From Candidatus Parcubacteria bacterium (GTDB lineage: Bacteria > Patescibacteriota > Saccharimonadia > Saccharimonadales > Saccharimonadaceae): a DNA stretch of 6,949 nt. This document shows, one piece after another, positions 5,460 through 6,949 of the stretch. The stretch is taken from positions 1 to 6,949 of the forward strand of contig JAEYUN010000015.1 of the NCBI GenBank assembly GCA_023432475.1, given 5' to 3'. The translations under genes were made by a program, and so were the position numbers. The first letter of the stretch is position 1, and every line of letters begins with the position of its first letter. The notes beneath the pieces are model-generated. The model was not told where the DNA came from and searched no databases. It saw only the letters and a list, made by a program, of their open reading frames with translations.

Positions 5460-5481
5460 GCTGTTTGTATGCGCTAGTACT

Positions 5482-5500
5482 CTTGCGGCGTAAGCTTTTT
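5482..5500 (+). terminator. Possible weak intrinsic terminator after the PsbP-like gene
   Basis: CTTGC (5482-5486) can pair with GTAAG (5490-5494), with one G-T wobble, around a 3-nt loop, followed by CTTTTT (5495-5500). It lies 22 nt after the stop codon at 5459 and before the kinase gene, a sensible place. The stem is short and weak, so termination would be partial at best. It overlaps the poor -35 candidate of the next gene. Confidence 0.3.
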
Positions 5501-5513
5501 GGCGTGTTAAACT
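5483..5513 (+). promoter_or_regulatory. Candidate extended -10 promoter of the kinase/receiver/recO operon
   Basis: TGT directly before TAAACT (5508-5513) makes an extended -10 very like the one proposed for rpmA. A poor -35-like TTGCGG (5483-5488) lies 19 bp upstream. Transcription would start near 5520, only about five bases before the ATG at 5525. That makes a nearly leaderless mRNA with no room for a Shine-Dalgarno. Confidence 0.45.
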
Positions 5514-5524
5514 GGTAGTTAGAT

Positions 5525-6241
5525 ATGGGTACAAGGGGAGAGGCTACACAAAAAACAATCCAACCGTCACTGCCGTCAATATACGTTGCGGCACACGAGC
5601 TCAAAACGCCATTGGTGCTTATACGCCAGTTAGCTTTGGAACTTGAAGCCGGGGCCAACGGACACTCGGAAACCATCGACCGCTTACTGTTAACCGTTGA
5701 CCGTAGCTTGCGGTTAGTCGAGCAATTAACTCGCACCAGTCGCCTCGACGAGGCTCTGTTCGCTAGTGAGCCATTGCAAGCCATGGCTATATGCCAGGCG
5801 GTTGTTCACGAACTTGAACCTAGCGCCCGGGCTAATGGCCAGCGTATTGTGACTCGAGTGTCGCGACGCAGCGGTCTGGCTGTCGGTCACCGGTCACTTT
5901 TGACGGCGGTTTTAGTAAACCTGTGCGACAACGCTCTCAACCATAACCAGTCCGGCGAAAAGGTTATATTATCGGCCCGCAACACTTCTGACAGTGTGGT
6001 GTTTGCGGTGCGTGACTTCGGTCCGCAAATCAGCCGTAGGGACTTCGGGGCTCTTCAGGCACAGCTAGGCAACGGGCCGCTCCCCTTGGGAGAGCGGCCG
6101 CGCAGCAGTGGTTTGGGTCTTTGGATTACTTCGCGTTTTGTTGAGGCAATGGGCGGGGAACTGGCAATGCGTCGTCATCAGACGGCCGGTATTACGGTTT
6201 CTGTTACCTTACCGTATTCTAAACAGCTATCATTGTTATGA
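5525..6241 (+). CDS. Sensorless cytosolic histidine kinase
   Basis: This 238-aa protein has only the two catalytic modules of a histidine kinase. The dimerisation/phospho-acceptor domain holds the H-box VAAHELKTPLVLIRQLALELE (21-41) with phospho-accepting H24. The HATPase domain holds the N-box VNLCDNALNHN (131-141), the G1 box VRDFGPQI (162-169), where the second Gly of D-x-G-x-G is Gln, and the G2 box SSGLGLWI (194-201). It ends with GGELAMRRHQTAGITVSVTLP. Only 23 residues precede H24, with no membrane helix, PAS, GAF or HAMP, so any signal must come through a partner or a cytosolic cue. An in-frame TAG at 5516 rules out a longer N-terminus from this start region. The stop overlaps the receiver start (ATGA), pointing to a cognate pair. 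G1 is weakened but the ATP site looks otherwise complete. Confidence 0.88.
   Translation: MGTRGEATQKTIQPSLPSIYVAAHELKTPLVLIRQLALELEAGANGHSETIDRLLLTVDRSLRLVEQLTRTSRLDEALFASEPLQAMAICQAVVHELEPSARANGQRIVTRVSRRSGLAVGHRSLLTAVLVNLCDNALNHNQSGEKVILSARNTSDSVVFAVRDFGPQISRRDFGALQAQLGNGPLPLGERPRSSGLGLWITSRFVEAMGGELAMRRHQTAGITVSVTLPYSKQLSLL
6075..6099 (+). repeat. GC-rich inverted repeat inside the kinase gene
   Basis: GGCCGCTC (6075-6082) is perfectly complementary to GAGCGGCC (6092-6099) around a 9-nt loop, forming an 8-bp stem with seven G-C pairs. It encodes the ATP-lid region (about NGPLPLGERP, residues 183-192) just before the G2 box. No T-run follows, so it is not an intrinsic terminator. It may be an mRNA structure or simply a by-product of GC-rich codons. 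Confidence 0.6.
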
Positions 6242-6606
6242 GATACGTCTTGATGGTCGAAGACGATCGTTGGCTAGCCGATAGCTACCAGCGCGTATTA
6301 GAAAAGGCTGGTTTTAAGGTCGTAAGCGTAGGGGGAGCCGAAGGGGCTATTCGACAAGTTGAGACGGCTTCACCGGACGTCATATTGGCCGACATGCTCT
6401 TAGAAGGCAATACCGTCATGGGTCTGCTTCATGAACTCCAAAGCTACGATGATACTACCCAGATTCCGGTAATAATTTGTACCTCACTATCGCATGAAAG
6501 CCTGGCCGTTGACCGTCTGCACAGCTACGGCGTGCGAGCAGTGCTCGATAAGGCCGTCTTAACCCCCGAACAGCTTGTCGCAACCGTGAAAGAAGCCTGC
6601 CTATGA
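6238..6606 (+). CDS. Stand-alone response-regulator receiver domain
   Basis: This 122-aa CheY-like receiver has no output domain. The acidic metal-binding pair is E8-D9-D10 (VEDDRWLADSY), the phospho-accepting aspartate is D52 (ILADMLLEG), the conserved Thr is T82 (VIICTSLS), and the lysine is K105 (AVLDKA), followed by Ala rather than the usual Pro. All active-site residues are present, so phosphorylation by the kinase encoded just upstream is likely. It must act through protein contacts or as a phosphorelay intermediate, because it has no DNA-binding domain. Its ATG overlaps the kinase stop and its TGA overlaps the recO ATG (both ATGA), and no good Shine-Dalgarno precedes it. Translational coupling and near-equal amounts of the three proteins are therefore expected. 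Confidence 0.93.
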   Translation: MRYVLMVEDDRWLADSYQRVLEKAGFKVVSVGGAEGAIRQVETASPDVILADMLLEGNTVMGLLHELQSYDDTTQIPVIICTSLSHESLAVDRLHSYGVRAVLDKAVLTPEQLVATVKEACL

Positions 6607-6949
6607 AGCCTGTCCGGACAAAGGCTATTGTTCTGCGCCGTACAAACTACGGTGAAGCCGACCGTATATTACAGCTCTTGACGCCGAATTACGGCAAGAT
6701 CAGCATTATGGCTAAAGGGGTTCGGCGCGAAAAGAGCAAACTAGCTGGCGGTATCGAGCTGCTAGCAATCTCTGATGTCACCTTGGTATCTGGCAAGTCA
6801 GAAATCTGGACCCTGACGGGAGCCAAAATGGATACATTTTTTGCACATATCATGAATGACTATGACCGTTTGCAGTTCGCCTACGAAGTTATAAAACAAG
6901 TTTCGAGGGCCGCCGAACAGGTGAGTGACCCAGCTTTTTTCGTACTGCT
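6603..6949 (+). CDS. recO: DNA repair protein RecO, N-terminal part (cut by window end)
   Basis: RecO helps load RecA onto SSB-coated single-stranded DNA in the RecFOR repair pathway. About 115 residues are present and the frame is still open at the window edge. The start MKPVRTKAIVLRRTNYGEADR and the OB-fold phrases TPNYGKISIMAKGVRREKSKL and AGGIELLAISDV are typical of the RecO N-terminal OB domain. The helical region with the family's C-terminal features lies mostly outside the window. The ATG overlaps the receiver's TGA (ATGA), and there is no strong Shine-Dalgarno, so it is probably translated by coupling as the third gene of the operon. Part of the start region can fold into a hairpin (6608-6625). 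Confidence 0.95.
   Translation, partial: MKPVRTKAIVLRRTNYGEADRILQLLTPNYGKISIMAKGVRREKSKLAGGIELLAISDVTLVSGKSEIWTLTGAKMDTFFAHIMNDYDRLQFAYEVIKQVSRAAEQVSDPAFFVL

Noticed and set aside
5240..5784. Two minus-strand open frames opposite the PsbP-like and kinase genes
   Set aside because: They oppose recognisable coding sequence, including the kinase H-box, and have no promoter or ribosome site.
6239..6606. UGA recoding (as in SR1/Gracilibacteria)
   Set aside because: TGA ends both the kinase and receiver genes exactly at overlaps with the next start codon, and no gene contains an internal in-frame TGA.
1..6949. CRISPR arrays, tRNA/rRNA genes, insertion sequences, attachment sites
   Set aside because: No spaced direct repeats, cloverleaf, rRNA-like segments, transposase frames or terminal inverted repeats were seen.

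Overview
The window looks like a piece of a small, tightly packed bacterial genome, most likely a Candidate Phyla Radiation (Patescibacteria) bacterium and probably Candidatus Saccharibacteria (TM7). This is an inference from several features. The bL27 protein has an unusual N-terminus (MSHVKAGGTAKN) and an AGPGTY-type variant in place of the usual VGCGRDHT region. A TRM11-like methyltransferase carries a non-canonical motif IV. Gene spacing is extremely short, and the XseA, histidine kinase and receiver proteins are small. TGA is used as a stop codon (histidine kinase and receiver genes), which argues against the SR1/Gracilibacteria groups that recode UGA. I could not run a phylogeny.

Layout. 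(1) At 31-380 a single small unknown gene (77 aa) has the best promoter in the window and ends at a strong hairpin terminator that it shares with the convergent rpmA gene. (2) At 396-1937, on the minus strand, lie rpmA (ribosomal protein bL27), with its own promoter and Shine-Dalgarno, and upstream of it a THUMP/TRM11-type RNA methyltransferase gene. (3) The 65-bp gap at 1926-1990 is a divergent promoter. On each side a near-perfect -10 box sits exactly 6 bp before the ATG, which predicts leaderless mRNAs in both directions. (4) At 1991-4791 is a plus-strand operon with overlapping or abutting genes: an LPG-synthase/flippase-like membrane protein, xseA, xseB, and a membrane-anchored methyltransferase resembling the FAM173/ATPSC-KMT protein-lysine methyltransferases. 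(5) At 4806-5459 is a single-pass membrane protein with a coiled coil and a PsbP-like C-terminal domain, again with a -10 box 6 bp before its ATG. (6) From 5525 to the window end is a histidine kinase without a sensor domain, a stand-alone receiver and recO (cut by the window edge), joined by ATGA stop/start overlaps.

How the genes work together. Exonuclease VII (xseAB) and RecO are DNA-repair functions. The co-operonic two-component pair is cytosolic and has no DNA-binding output, so its partner is unknown. No mobile elements, CRISPR arrays, tRNA or rRNA genes were seen, and no gene-free stretch exceeds about 95 bases. I did not find a clearly new multi-gene system. The points most worth checking are the recurring leaderless promoter geometry, the FAM173-like methyltransferase inside the xseAB operon, the sensorless kinase/receiver/recO cluster, the altered motif IV in the TRM11-like enzyme, and the strongly promoted small gene of unknown function.
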